Source: a candidate division WWE3 bacterium
GTDB taxonomy: Bacteria > Patescibacteriota > WWE3 > UBA101185 > UBA10185
NCBI GenBank assembly: GCA_012798315.1
Contig: JAAZNL010000032.1
Span: forward strand, 1-36,326
Direction of reading: 5' to 3'
DNA: 36,326 bases
Made by a program: the position numbers and the translations under genes. Under the pieces are notes generated by a model. That model saw only the letters and a program-made list of their open reading frames with translations, did no database searches and was not told where the DNA came from. Below are positions 27,448 to 36,326 of this stretch, piece by piece. Each line of letters starts with the position of its first letter. The stretch's first letter is position 1.

Positions 27448-27491
27448 TTAAGCCTTCCTTTCCTTTTGCCTTTTTGAGTTATAATGACCTA

Positions 27492-28589
27492 GTGGAGACG
27501 ATTATACCAGAAAAAAAGAAAATTGCTCTAGGTCTAAGCGGCGGTGTGGATTCCTCTGTTGCTGCATATTTATTGAGAGAACAGGGATACGATGTTACCG
27601 GAGTTTATATTCAGTGTTGGGAAAAGGAATCGGACGGGTGCGCATCTGATGAAGACAAAGCCTACGCGTTACAGTCCGCAGCTAAATTGGGCATTAAATT
27701 TACGCATTTGAACTTTATTGATCGTTATAAGAGTAAAGTAATAGAGTATTTTTATAGCGAATATGCTGCCGGTCGAACACCAAACCCCGATGTTATGTGT
27801 AATAAGGAAATTAAGTTTGGAATATTTTACGATTGGGCAATGGAACAAGGCTTTGACTATGTGGCCACAGGCCATTATGCAAGAATATCTAAAGACGTCG
27901 AAGACCCTAGTACTACAAAGTATCTGTTAAAAAAAGGATTGGATCAATCTAAGGACCAGTCTTACTTTTTGTACTTACTAGACCAAGAACATTTGGCAAA
28001 GACGTTACTGCCCATAGGGGATTTGCAAAAAACTGAAGTCAGACAAATTGCCGCAAGAATTAAACTACCAACAGCCCAACGCCCTGACAGTATGGGAGTA
28101 TGCTTTATAGGTGAAGTAGACATTAAAGATTTTCTTAAACAACGTTTGCCGGAAAAGACCGGAAATATCGTAAATAAATCCGGAGAAGTGATAGGAACAC
28201 ACGAAGGTTCGTGGTTTTATACTATCGGCCAGCGACACGGTTTTAAAGTGACTAAATATTCAGGAAAACCAATGTATATTATCGGCAAAAATAGCGAAAC
28301 TAATGAGCTGTTAGTAGGATTTGAAGAGGATGTCTACTCTGATTCTTTTACTGTTATAAATCCTCATTGGATTTCCCAAAGTCCGTTTAAACCAAATATT
28401 AGGCAGTTACATTGCACTGTTCGGATAAGGCATTTGGGACAGATCTATGATTGCGTTGTTGGTTCCGGAGAAAATCTGACTATAAAGACAGAAAAACCCG
28501 TATTTGCGATTGCCCCCGGACAAAGCGCTGTGTTCTATGATGGAGATACCGTGTTGGGTGGGGCTATTATTGATAAGGTTGCGTATTAA
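27492..28589 (+). CDS. mnmA: tRNA-specific 2-thiouridylase MnmA
   Basis: LGLSGGVDSSVAAYLL, TPNPDVMCNKEIKFG, DQSYFLYLL, 'DSMGVCFIGE'. Likely GTG start around 27492. Confidence 0.94.
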   Translation: METIIPEKKKIALGLSGGVDSSVAAYLLREQGYDVTGVYIQCWEKESDGCASDEDKAYALQSAAKLGIKFTHLNFIDRYKSKVIEYFYSEYAAGRTPNPDVMCNKEIKFGIFYDWAMEQGFDYVATGHYARISKDVEDPSTTKYLLKKGLDQSKDQSYFLYLLDQEHLAKTLLPIGDLQKTEVRQIAARIKLPTAQRPDSMGVCFIGEVDIKDFLKQRLPEKTGNIVNKSGEVIGTHEGSWFYTIGQRHGFKVTKYSGKPMYIIGKNSETNELLVGFEEDVYSDSFTVINPHWISQSPFKPNIRQLHCTVRIRHLGQIYDCVVGSGENLTIKTEKPVFAIAPGQSAVFYDGDTVLGGAIIDKVAY

Positions 28590-30888
28590 AAAGAGAATTT
28601 TGTAGCAGTAGCTTACTGCGCCACTTACCTGACGTATCAAGTCTAATTTGAATCTCTTGTATAGGTTCTTCGACTCCCAACGATGAAATTGACTTAAATA
28701 GTAAGTTGTTTATTCCTTCATTAATGAACTCGATCGGTTCTGTGTAAAGTTTCCATTGCTGCGTGTCATTTATAGAATAGAGTATTTTGGCATTAGAACT
28801 GTTTGTTTCCAGGTATATTATCGGTGGGGATCTAAACCATCCGTTTTCACTTTCACCTTGGATAGTATTAGTTGTGTGTGGTTTTTGCTCCTCAAATATT
28901 TCTCCAAAGACTGCGAAATGACTTAAATGGTCGGTTTCAAAGGTAACGGAAAAATTGGTTACATCAAATGTCGATTCCAGAGGGTCCCATGCATTCGAAA
29001 TTTCGTTCCAAAAATAAGCAGACAAAGTATTTAGATCGATAAAATCAGGGATTAAATCTGTCAAACTATAAGTAAAAACTAATGGGGCGTTGAAATTGGT
29101 AACCCGCTGGCCGAAAATGTCTTCCGTTTCAATCAAAAATGAAGTTGAGGGTATATAAAAAAGCAATGGGTTTTTAGGTCGTACATAGTTTTGCACGGTT
29201 ACAGTAACAGGTTGATTAACATTATCCGGTGGTAATCGTATGTGCAAATTATTAAGGTTTACCTCAGCCGGGTACTTCCAAGAAATTCTGGATGAAATAG
29301 TGTTTTGATCTTCGTTCCACAGATAGGTGCTTTCTATACCTTTATACTGTCCCAAAGCATACAGCGGCCATGGATCCGAATTTTTGTCACTTTGCCAACC
29401 GAATGGGTCCGTCAGTCCCCAGGGGAATTCGTCGGAAAATGACGCATTGTCGTTTTTATCCCTGGCTGATACAAAGTGCAAATGCGGTCCGGTCGTTCTT
29501 CCCGTCATCCCCACCTTGCCTATTACCTGACCACTTGTTACAAAAACGCCATCTGTTGTTGTAATAAGGTCTTCGTCTTGCAGGTGCATATACTGTGTTT
29601 GATAACCGTTCTGGTGATTTATTACTACTGTATTTCCGCAGTCTACGCAGTATTTATAGCTGGCCATGCCGTCTGCAACTGCCAGTATAGGAGTCCCATA
29701 CGGAAGTTTAAAATCAGTACCATTGTGAGACGAGTAGTATAGTGTGGGTTCTTTTTCTCTTTGTCCTAAAAAATTATAAGTTGTGTTACCGGCTTCTAAC
29801 GGTTCGGCAATACCCGATGCCATTAACGGGTACTCATGATCAAAGTAAGACGTAATATAGTCAATTAGGGGCAAAGTTGTATTGGACCAAGGTCGGGTAA
29901 ATATCGGATTCTTTTTGAAGGTTCTGTCCATATTTGCAGTTTTTAAACCTTCTCCGTTTACGCTTATTATTGCTAAGTCTGGTGAAGAATAAACCAGCTC
30001 TAAATCATTTACTCTTGTGCTAGTGTCTAAAGTTACTATTCCAAAAGATTCCCATGTTTGACCCAAGTTGCAGCTTTTGTACAAATTATAGCTCGTGCTG
30101 TCCGCTTTACCGGCGAACAAACAACCTTTAAAAAACTTCAATCCCCCTACAGATTCTTGACCAAAGTTATAGCTTTTTTCCCACGATGTACCTTTGTCTT
30201 TTGATATATATATTCCGTCGGAGGTGAACGTTCCGACAGCAATAGTGTCTTTATCATTAGCCATGTGTTTAATGTTTTTTCCGTTTAACGGTGTAACCGT
30301 TTCCCAATTTATTCCGTTATCCACGCTTTTATATGTTTGATTTGAGGTACTCGCTATTATTACATCTGAGGTTGCTAAAATGGCTTGTATATGTGGACCG
30401 TAGACGCCCGATCCTATTTTTTGTAGCCACGATTGTCCCTGATCTTGCGTTATCCATAGGCCATGGTTTGTAGTGCCTACATATATAGTGTCGTTTAGAA
30501 TAGCCACAGCTGAAACGTTATACGTAAATCCCATGCTTTCCCAGACCGACAACTCTTCTCTCAGTATAAATAAATTTCCCTGGTTATTTTCCGTGTAGTA
30601 TGTACCCGCGACTACTAAATTTCCGTTAGTATCTAAACACGATATTCCCCGTCCTTCCAGGCCAAATTTAGCCCATGTTTGCCCATAATCTTTGGTTATG
30701 TAAATGCCGTTGTATGTTTCCGGTCTGTTTCTGGTGTCCAATTCACCCGCCATAATGCCGTAAGAGGTTTTTTCAATAGATGAAAAGTAAATACCCTCCA
30801 AAGATGCAGGTTCCCATGTTTGCGCATACGAAAATATTGGAAATACAATAAAAAAGAAAGTAGAAACAACAGAAAATGTCCGTTTCAT
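28567..30888 (-). CDS. Secreted M23-family (LytM) metallopeptidase with N-terminal BNR/sialidase-like repeats
   Basis: Signal peptide; repeats such as 'KDYGQTWAKFG', 'QDQGQSWLQKIG', 'SVDNGINWETV', 'KDKGTSWEKS'; M23 motifs HNGTDF and GPHLHF. Confidence 0.9.
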   Translation of the reverse strand: MKRTFSVVSTFFFIVFPIFSYAQTWEPASLEGIYFSSIEKTSYGIMAGELDTRNRPETYNGIYITKDYGQTWAKFGLEGRGISCLDTNGNLVVAGTYYTENNQGNLFILREELSVWESMGFTYNVSAVAILNDTIYVGTTNHGLWITQDQGQSWLQKIGSGVYGPHIQAILATSDVIIASTSNQTYKSVDNGINWETVTPLNGKNIKHMANDKDTIAVGTFTSDGIYISKDKGTSWEKSYNFGQESVGGLKFFKGCLFAGKADSTSYNLYKSCNLGQTWESFGIVTLDTSTRVNDLELVYSSPDLAIISVNGEGLKTANMDRTFKKNPIFTRPWSNTTLPLIDYITSYFDHEYPLMASGIAEPLEAGNTTYNFLGQREKEPTLYYSSHNGTDFKLPYGTPILAVADGMASYKYCVDCGNTVVINHQNGYQTQYMHLQDEDLITTTDGVFVTSGQVIGKVGMTGRTTGPHLHFVSARDKNDNASFSDEFPWGLTDPFGWQSDKNSDPWPLYALGQYKGIESTYLWNEDQNTISSRISWKYPAEVNLNNLHIRLPPDNVNQPVTVTVQNYVRPKNPLLFYIPSTSFLIETEDIFGQRVTNFNAPLVFTYSLTDLIPDFIDLNTLSAYFWNEISNAWDPLESTFDVTNFSVTFETDHLSHFAVFGEIFEEQKPHTTNTIQGESENGWFRSPPIIYLETNSSNAKILYSINDTQQWKLYTEPIEFINEGINNLLFKSISSLGVEEPIQEIQIRLDTSGKWRSKLLLQNSLFNTQPYQ

Positions 30889-30965
30889 AGCACGATTATC
30901 TTTGGACTTTTACTTACCATCAAGGTATCATCTTCTCATCGTAGTAGAGATTATCTGTTTTTTCT

Positions 30966-32276
30966 ATGAATATACGAACTGTAATTTCAGAATTAACTAA
31001 TAAAAATAAAGGTTTAAAGAAGGCCGAGATAGAAGGGTTGCTGGCAATTCTCTCTAAAAATTCCGAAGGATTATCGCTTGCTGATTTAACAGGTCTAACT
31101 GGAATACCAAAGGAAACGCTAATAACCTTTAAGGAGTCTGTATCGGCTTATCTGGACAAAAGCTATGACGGTTTTCTTTTGGATTCCGAATACAGAGGAC
31201 CTATTAAAGAGTTTTCTTTAAAAGAATATCCCTGGTCGCTAGTTACAATAGAAGATTCAGAGATAGAGGAGATTATTTCAAAATTACGAAGTGATTCCGG
31301 TTTTAAGCCAAAACGCGAACTGGATCAGTTTATTGCTACCGCCAAAACGAGCGCTGCCAAAGCTTCACTAGCTAAAATCAAAGGGCTCGCCGACGACAAA
31401 AACATCGCATTCGTAGGAGACGATGATTTTGTTTCTTTGGCGATGGAGCGTTTGGAATTAGGCAATTCTTCATTTACCGTATTCGATATAGACCCCGAAC
31501 TGTTAGAAGAAATACGAGCTAGGAGTACAAAAAGTATCCAGACAATACAGCATGATTGTAGAGTTACGCTGCCAAGTCTTTACAAAGGTAATTTCGATTT
31601 GGTGATCACGGACCCTCCTTACACTTCAAATGGTGTGAAAATATTTTTGAATCGGGCAGTAGAATTGTTGGGAAAAGTCGACGTAAATGCGAATAAATAC
31701 ATAATTCTTTATTATGTCAACAGCTTTAAAACTCCGGAAAAGACATTAAAGATTCAAGAAATCATCAGCGACATGAAGCTCTTAATCGAAGATAAAATAG
31801 ATAAATTCGCCAGATATACGGGAGCGGATTCTATGGGAAATGCCAGCTCAGCTTATATCCTGCGGGTTACACCTTTTTCGCATACCCTCGATGTGGCAGA
31901 CGACTCGGGAGTATACACATACGAAAATCAAAAAACAGAAAAGTTTCCTTACGTAGACCATTACACATTTAAGTTATTCGATGTGGACGAAAAAATGGTG
32001 CGTTCGCGCGCAAATCTGCTCAAATCTTTAAGCAGGTTCTGTGATATGCACAAACTTCACGTGGTAGACAGGGTAATGACCGAGTTTAAAGGCGGCGGAA
32101 TTACCTTAACATTTGTTTTGAGCGCCTCAAATCTCACAGTCCACACCTGGCCAGAATTTAAGGCCATTCATATGGATTTAATAACTTGCACACCGATATA
32201 CAATAAGGATAATTTTAGAATGTCATTAACCAAAATATTTAACGCGAGAGAAACCGAAATTAGAAAGATAGAATAA
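30966..32276 (+). CDS. Fusion: BpsA-like aminopropyltransferase (N4-bis(aminopropyl)spermidine synthase family) plus C-terminal AdoMet decarboxylase (SpeH-like)
   Basis: N-terminal wHTH; 'IAFVGDDDFVSLAM', 'FTVFDIDPELLEEI', 'FDLVITDPPYTSNGVKIFLNRAVELLG'; C-terminal 'SASNLTVHTWPEFKAIHMDLITC' matches SES-H-x3-HTWPE...D.FTC of AdoMetDC. Confidence 0.85.
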   Translation: MNIRTVISELTNKNKGLKKAEIEGLLAILSKNSEGLSLADLTGLTGIPKETLITFKESVSAYLDKSYDGFLLDSEYRGPIKEFSLKEYPWSLVTIEDSEIEEIISKLRSDSGFKPKRELDQFIATAKTSAAKASLAKIKGLADDKNIAFVGDDDFVSLAMERLELGNSSFTVFDIDPELLEEIRARSTKSIQTIQHDCRVTLPSLYKGNFDLVITDPPYTSNGVKIFLNRAVELLGKVDVNANKYIILYYVNSFKTPEKTLKIQEIISDMKLLIEDKIDKFARYTGADSMGNASSAYILRVTPFSHTLDVADDSGVYTYENQKTEKFPYVDHYTFKLFDVDEKMVRSRANLLKSLSRFCDMHKLHVVDRVMTEFKGGGITLTFVLSASNLTVHTWPEFKAIHMDLITCTPIYNKDNFRMSLTKIFNARETEIRKIE

Positions 32277-32289
32277 GCTTTTTAAAGCA

Positions 32290-32318
32290 TTGACTTAGCT
32301 CTGAAATATTGGTATCTT
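32290..32318 (+). promoter_or_regulatory. Likely rRNA promoter
   Basis: TTGACT, 17-nt spacer, TATCTT, about 185 nt upstream of the 16S gene. Confidence 0.55.
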
Positions 32319-32502
32319 GCATCTTGCCGAGGTTTGCGATAGTTGTTTTCCAATCCAAAATTCGGTATATTTTTTTCTCGAACATTGATAACTGAATAGG
32401 TCACAATGAGCCATAAATTAGTTACCTTTACTTTTATAAGTAAAGGAATAGACTCGCAATCTTTGATTTTTTTTGAGATTCGTAAGACATGAAGAATATT
32501 TT

Positions 32503-33939
32503 TCTGAGAATGTGATCCTGGTTCAGGGTGAACGCTAGCGGCGTGCTTAAGGTATGCAAGTCGAGCGGTGTTTGTAGCAATACAGGCACAGCGGCGAACG
32601 GCTGAGTAACGCGTTGGAATCTACACCTTACTTGAGGATAGCCCCGGGAAACTGGGAGTAATACTCAATGTGGTCGCAAGACCAAAGACGCAAGTCGGTA
32701 AGGGATGAGCCTGCGTCCTATCAGGTAGTTGGCGGGGTAAATGCCCACCAAGCCTATGACGGGTAGCTGGTCTGAGAGGATGACCAGCCAGAGGGGCACT
32801 GAGACACGGGCCTCACTCCTACGGGAGGCAGCAATCGGGAATCTTGCACAATGGGCGAAAGCCTGATGCAGCGACGCCGCGTGAAGGATGAAGGCCTTCG
32901 GGTTGTAAACTTACATTAAGAAGCACCGGCTAACTACGTGCCAGCAGCAGCGGTCATACGTAGGGTGCAAGCGTTACCCGGATTTATTGGGCGTAAAGAG
33001 TTCTGTAGGCGGTCGTGTAAGTCAGAGGTTAAATATCCCGGCTTAACTGGGAAGCAGCTTTTGATACTGCGCGACTAGAGATGGTTAGGGGGCAGCGGAA
33101 CGTACGGTGGAGCGGTGAAATGCGTTGATATCGTACGGAACACCGAGGGGGAAGCCAGCTGCCTGGGACTTATCTGACGCTGAGAGACGAAAGCGTGGGG
33201 AGCGAAACGGATTAGATACCCGTGTAGTCCACGCCGTAAACTATGTCTGCTAGATGCCTGCGCAAGTGGGTGTCGAAGCCAACGCGTTAAGCAGACCGCC
33301 TGGGGAGTACGGTCGCAAGATTAAAACTCAAAGGAATTGGCGGGGACCCGCACAAGCGGTGGAGCATGCTCTTTAATTGGCTGATAACCCAAGAACCTTA
33401 CCAGGGCTTGAAATGTATGTGGTAGGAACGCGAAAGCGCGACGACCGGCTTAAACTCCGGAGCATACACAGGTGTTGCATGGCTGTCGTCAGCTCGTACC
33501 GTGAGGCGTACCCTTAAGTGGGTTAACGAGCGCAACCCTTATTGTTAGTTGTATCACTCTAACAAAACTGCCATCGTAAGATGGAGGAAGGTGGGGACGA
33601 CGTCAAGTCGGTATTGCCCTTACGTCCTGGGCTAGAAGCATGCTACAATGGCCGGTACAGCGAGTTGCAACACAGCGATGTGAAGCTAATCTCTAAAAGC
33701 CGGTCCCAGTTCGGATTGAAGTCTGCAATTCGACTTCATGAAGTTGGAATCGCTAGTAATCGTGGGTCAGACACACCACGGTGAATACGTTCTCGGGTCT
33801 TGCACACACTGCCCGTCACGCCAGCAAAGCTGGGGCCACCTGAAGTCTCATGTAAATGGGCCCAAGGTGGAATCAGTGATGAGGGTGAAGTCGTAACAAG
33901 GTAGCCGTAGGGGAATCTGCGGCTGGATCACCTCCTTTC
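32503..33939 (+). rRNA. rrs: 16S ribosomal RNA
   Basis: GATCCTGGTTCAGG near the 5' end, ACTCCTACGGGAGGCAGCA, ATTAGATACCCGTGTAGTCC, AACTCAAAGGAATTGGCGGGG, AAGTCGTAACAAGGTAGCCGTA, GGCTGGATCACCTCCTTT 3' end. Ends approximate. Confidence 0.97.
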
Positions 33940-34040
33940 TAGGGAGAAACTTATGTTTCCAATGTAACTCACAAGGTATCTATACGATGCCTAAAGTTAC
34001 ACTTAGTTTGGAGCACGCGGTTTTGATTGAAGATGTCTTG

Positions 34041-34072
34041 TGCTTACTTAACGTAAGCAAAGCTCTTTAAAA
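34041..34072 (+). promoter_or_regulatory. boxB-like hairpin plus boxA-like antitermination motif in the post-16S region
   Basis: TGCTTAC-TTAAC-GTAAGCA hairpin (34041-34059) followed by GCTCTTTAAAA (34062-34072). Confidence 0.55.
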
Positions 34073-34229
34073 GATAAATCGCATTTTCAAATCAAATAGC
34101 TCTACGATTTGAATCTTATTAAAGTTGTCTAACGCCTAGGCAACTGAGTGGGTTCGGGAATGAGCCTTAATTCCCACATGAGTATTCTTCGTGTCTTTTG
34201 GACTTCAAAAATACTTAAAGATTGATACG

Positions 34230-34649
34230 ATGTCTATAACTAATGGCAAAGATAAAGGAATAGCCGTAGGGGTAATCAAAAATCCCGGTGGCAAAGTTCT
34301 AATTATAGAACGAGTGCGAAAAGAAATCGGCTCTGACGGAAGTAAACTGACCTGGGTATTCCCCGGCGGCAAACTTGATGGAGACGAAAACTTTGAACAG
34401 GCAGTTGTCCGCGAAGTTATGATGGAAACCGGTTACAAAGTAAAAGTAATCGAATTAATTTCCGAAAGAACTCACCCACAATTCGAGATACCTATAAAGT
34501 ATTATGCCTGCGAATTGGTGGATTTCCGCACCAGACCTATTCAGGAAGTTCATGAAGTAGCCACCTTAAAATGGGTAGCTCCTGAAGAACTTAAAGATTA
34601 TTTCACTACCGATATTGAGCCAAAAGTAGCTAAGTATTTAGGTTTATAA
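34230..34649 (+). CDS. NUDIX hydrolase
   Basis: GGKLDGDENFEQAVVREVMMETGY (NUDIX box with one Glu to Met change). ATG at 34230 preferred to 34191. Confidence 0.9.
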   Translation: MSITNGKDKGIAVGVIKNPGGKVLIIERVRKEIGSDGSKLTWVFPGGKLDGDENFEQAVVREVMMETGYKVKVIELISERTHPQFEIPIKYYACELVDFRTRPIQEVHEVATLKWVAPEELKDYFTTDIEPKVAKYLGL

Positions 34650-34689
34650 TTTTTTCAAAAAATTCCAATTTATAATTTTCATCTTCCTA

Positions 34690-35769
34690 CTACAGTTTTT
34701 TATCGTTGGGTAAATAATCCACCACAGAGTACATCATAAAGGCAGCCACCCAGGTAAAATATTGATCCAATACTACTGGATTAAATGTTGCGAAGAACAG
34801 AAAACACCCAAACACAAAGAAGCTGGTTTTAAGCTTTTTGGTCATGAACAAATAAAAAAATAGCGAGGCAAACAAGATTAAAGGCAACCGCGGTAACATA
34901 TAAAAGAAAGGTGTGAGGAAACCAATACCTGTGGGATTAAATTTAACTAAAATCTGATCATATCCAAAAGGTACAGAACTGTTGGTGGATGAAGGCGCTC
35001 GTGTGACACTAAACATAACCGATAAAATAAAAGACTTGGCATCTTGTACCAAAAAAACAAGTGATGGTAATAAAGTCGGGATCAATGCGTAACTAAAATA
35101 CTCAGCAAACTTCTTAAACTTAATTTCCCTTATTATCAACGGCATTAGGTAAATGGGAAACACAAAAATACCCACGTGTTTAATCCCAAGCGATAGTCCG
35201 TATAGTAAATAAGCGAGTTTTGGTTTTTTGGATAAAAAATACAAAGAAGCAATTAAAAAGGCGATGGCAATCATATCCGATTTGACGTCTCTTAAATTTA
35301 ACAACGTCCATCTGTTAAATAGTAAAAAAGCTGCCGCTCCGATTCCAAGCAAAATATGGTTTTGCCTTTTAAACGTTAAATAAGTAAAAAATGAGGCCAA
35401 AAAAGCCGCAATATAAGTAACCCATCTAAATATATTTATATAAGTATCAAAGTCGTAATTGGCTGTTGCAGCTATTCCTAACAGGAAAAAATAGTAAGTG
35501 GGAAGTTTTTCATTATACTTTCGGTTTCTTAACAAATCGTATCCAAATTCCTTTACTTTTGCATAAGGGTTTACCCCGTTTTTAAGCTCAATTCCCGTAG
35601 CAAACTCTACGGCAATATCACGTCTTGGTCCTATTTCTTTTTTGTTAATATCATAAACTCTAAAAGCCAAAAAAAATAAAAGAGCAAAAATCACAATTTC
35701 CGCCATGGGGTTGAACAAATATTTTTGAACGCTTTGTAGCTTCATATAAATATTGTATATTTTATCCAT
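34690..35769 (-). CDS. Polytopic membrane protein, possibly GT87/GT-C-type glycosyltransferase
   Basis: About 8-9 hydrophobic segments; 'KNGVNPYAKV', 'DVKSDMIAIAFLIASLYFLSKKPKLAYLLYGLSLGIKHVGIFVFP'. Confidence 0.65.
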   Translation of the reverse strand: MDKIYNIYMKLQSVQKYLFNPMAEIVIFALLFFLAFRVYDINKKEIGPRRDIAVEFATGIELKNGVNPYAKVKEFGYDLLRNRKYNEKLPTYYFFLLGIAATANYDFDTYINIFRWVTYIAAFLASFFTYLTFKRQNHILLGIGAAAFLLFNRWTLLNLRDVKSDMIAIAFLIASLYFLSKKPKLAYLLYGLSLGIKHVGIFVFPIYLMPLIIREIKFKKFAEYFSYALIPTLLPSLVFLVQDAKSFILSVMFSVTRAPSSTNSSVPFGYDQILVKFNPTGIGFLTPFFYMLPRLPLILFASLFFYLFMTKKLKTSFFVFGCFLFFATFNPVVLDQYFTWVAAFMMYSVVDYLPNDKKL

Positions 35770-36292
35770 GATATCGGCAAAAAAGTTTGCTAGTTACTTT
35801 ACTCCGGTCGCTTTGATAACTATATTTCTTTTAATTCCGGGATATGTTCATTTGTCCAGGAGCACTAATGCTCCCGAAGCAGCGGAATATTCTTACAAAT
35901 TCAACGAAATAACTGCAGAGGGATATCCGGCCGTAGTAGATTTTATTAAAAAGGAGGCCGGTTACGAAGACACGGGTACAACTGAACTAAGTACAGAACG
36001 TAATTTTATTTCGGATTCGCACGCATGGTCTTTTAAACTTGATGAACAATTTATTACAGTATTTTTATTTGATAACTCCAAAGCCGCGCAATCTTCTTTA
36101 GACGGATTTTCGCTAAAAGGATACAAATACCTTGATCCGGTATCTAAACAATCTGCCCGTCTTTTATGGGAACATACCCCGGACTTTTATATAAAAGAAA
36201 ATGTTCTGGTAATTTACTCGGGACAATCAAAGGAAATTGGCAGAATTATTGAGAAACAGGTTGGGAATATGGTTACAGTTTCCACGCAATAG
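35768..36292 (+). CDS. Hypothetical membrane-anchored/exported protein
   Basis: N-terminal hydrophobic segment then soluble domain; ATG at 35768 preferred to TTG at 35753. Confidence 0.65.
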   Translation: MISAKKFASYFTPVALITIFLLIPGYVHLSRSTNAPEAAEYSYKFNEITAEGYPAVVDFIKKEAGYEDTGTTELSTERNFISDSHAWSFKLDEQFITVFLFDNSKAAQSSLDGFSLKGYKYLDPVSKQSARLLWEHTPDFYIKENVLVIYSGQSKEIGRIIEKQVGNMVTVSTQ

Positions 36293-36326
36293 TTTACCAT
36301 TGCCGTTTATATCAATTGCTTGGTGG

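Noticed and set aside
29327-29742. Three overlapping plus-strand ORFs inside the M23 gene
   Set aside because: Antisense shadows of a coherent secreted peptidase ORF.
33581-33784. ORF of 67 aa
   Set aside because: Inside the 16S rRNA gene.

Overview
AT-rich, gene-dense 36.3 kb bacterial segment. Inference: Candidate Phyla Radiation/Patescibacteria (Microgenomates/WWE3-like), from short reduced housekeeping genes and a divergent ~1.44 kb 16S rRNA. It encodes three tRNAs (Ile-UAU, initiator Met-CAU, elongator-type CAU), a 16S rRNA with no 23S downstream inside the window, and about 34 CDSs: XerC/D-like recombinase, FtsB/DivIC-like, TrpRS, FtsH, methyltransferase, PolA-type 5'-3' exonuclease, EndoIII, DsbA-like, MNT-HEPN, a sugar-phosphate locus (class II aldolase, PfkB kinase, split transketolase, RPE-LOG fusion, RpiB), Lgt, ATP-dependent DNA ligase, degenerate Fic-like protein, RecF, MutM, glycosyltransferase, P-type ATPase, HEPN-like protein, MnmA, M23 peptidase with BNR-like repeats, a BpsA-AdoMetDC polyamine fusion, NUDIX and membrane proteins. 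Best leads: (1) one-polypeptide fusion of a branched-polyamine synthase-like domain with an AdoMet decarboxylase-like domain; (2) three tandem hairpins upstream of a CAU tRNA whose outer stems copy its acceptor stem; (3) an unidentified ~380-nt structured RNA with its own promoter and terminator; (4) RPE-LOG fusion in a nucleotide-ribose/pentose-phosphate locus; (5) an in-frame TAG in a transketolase subunit; (6) recurrent -10 boxes 6-7 nt from start codons, suggesting leaderless mRNAs.
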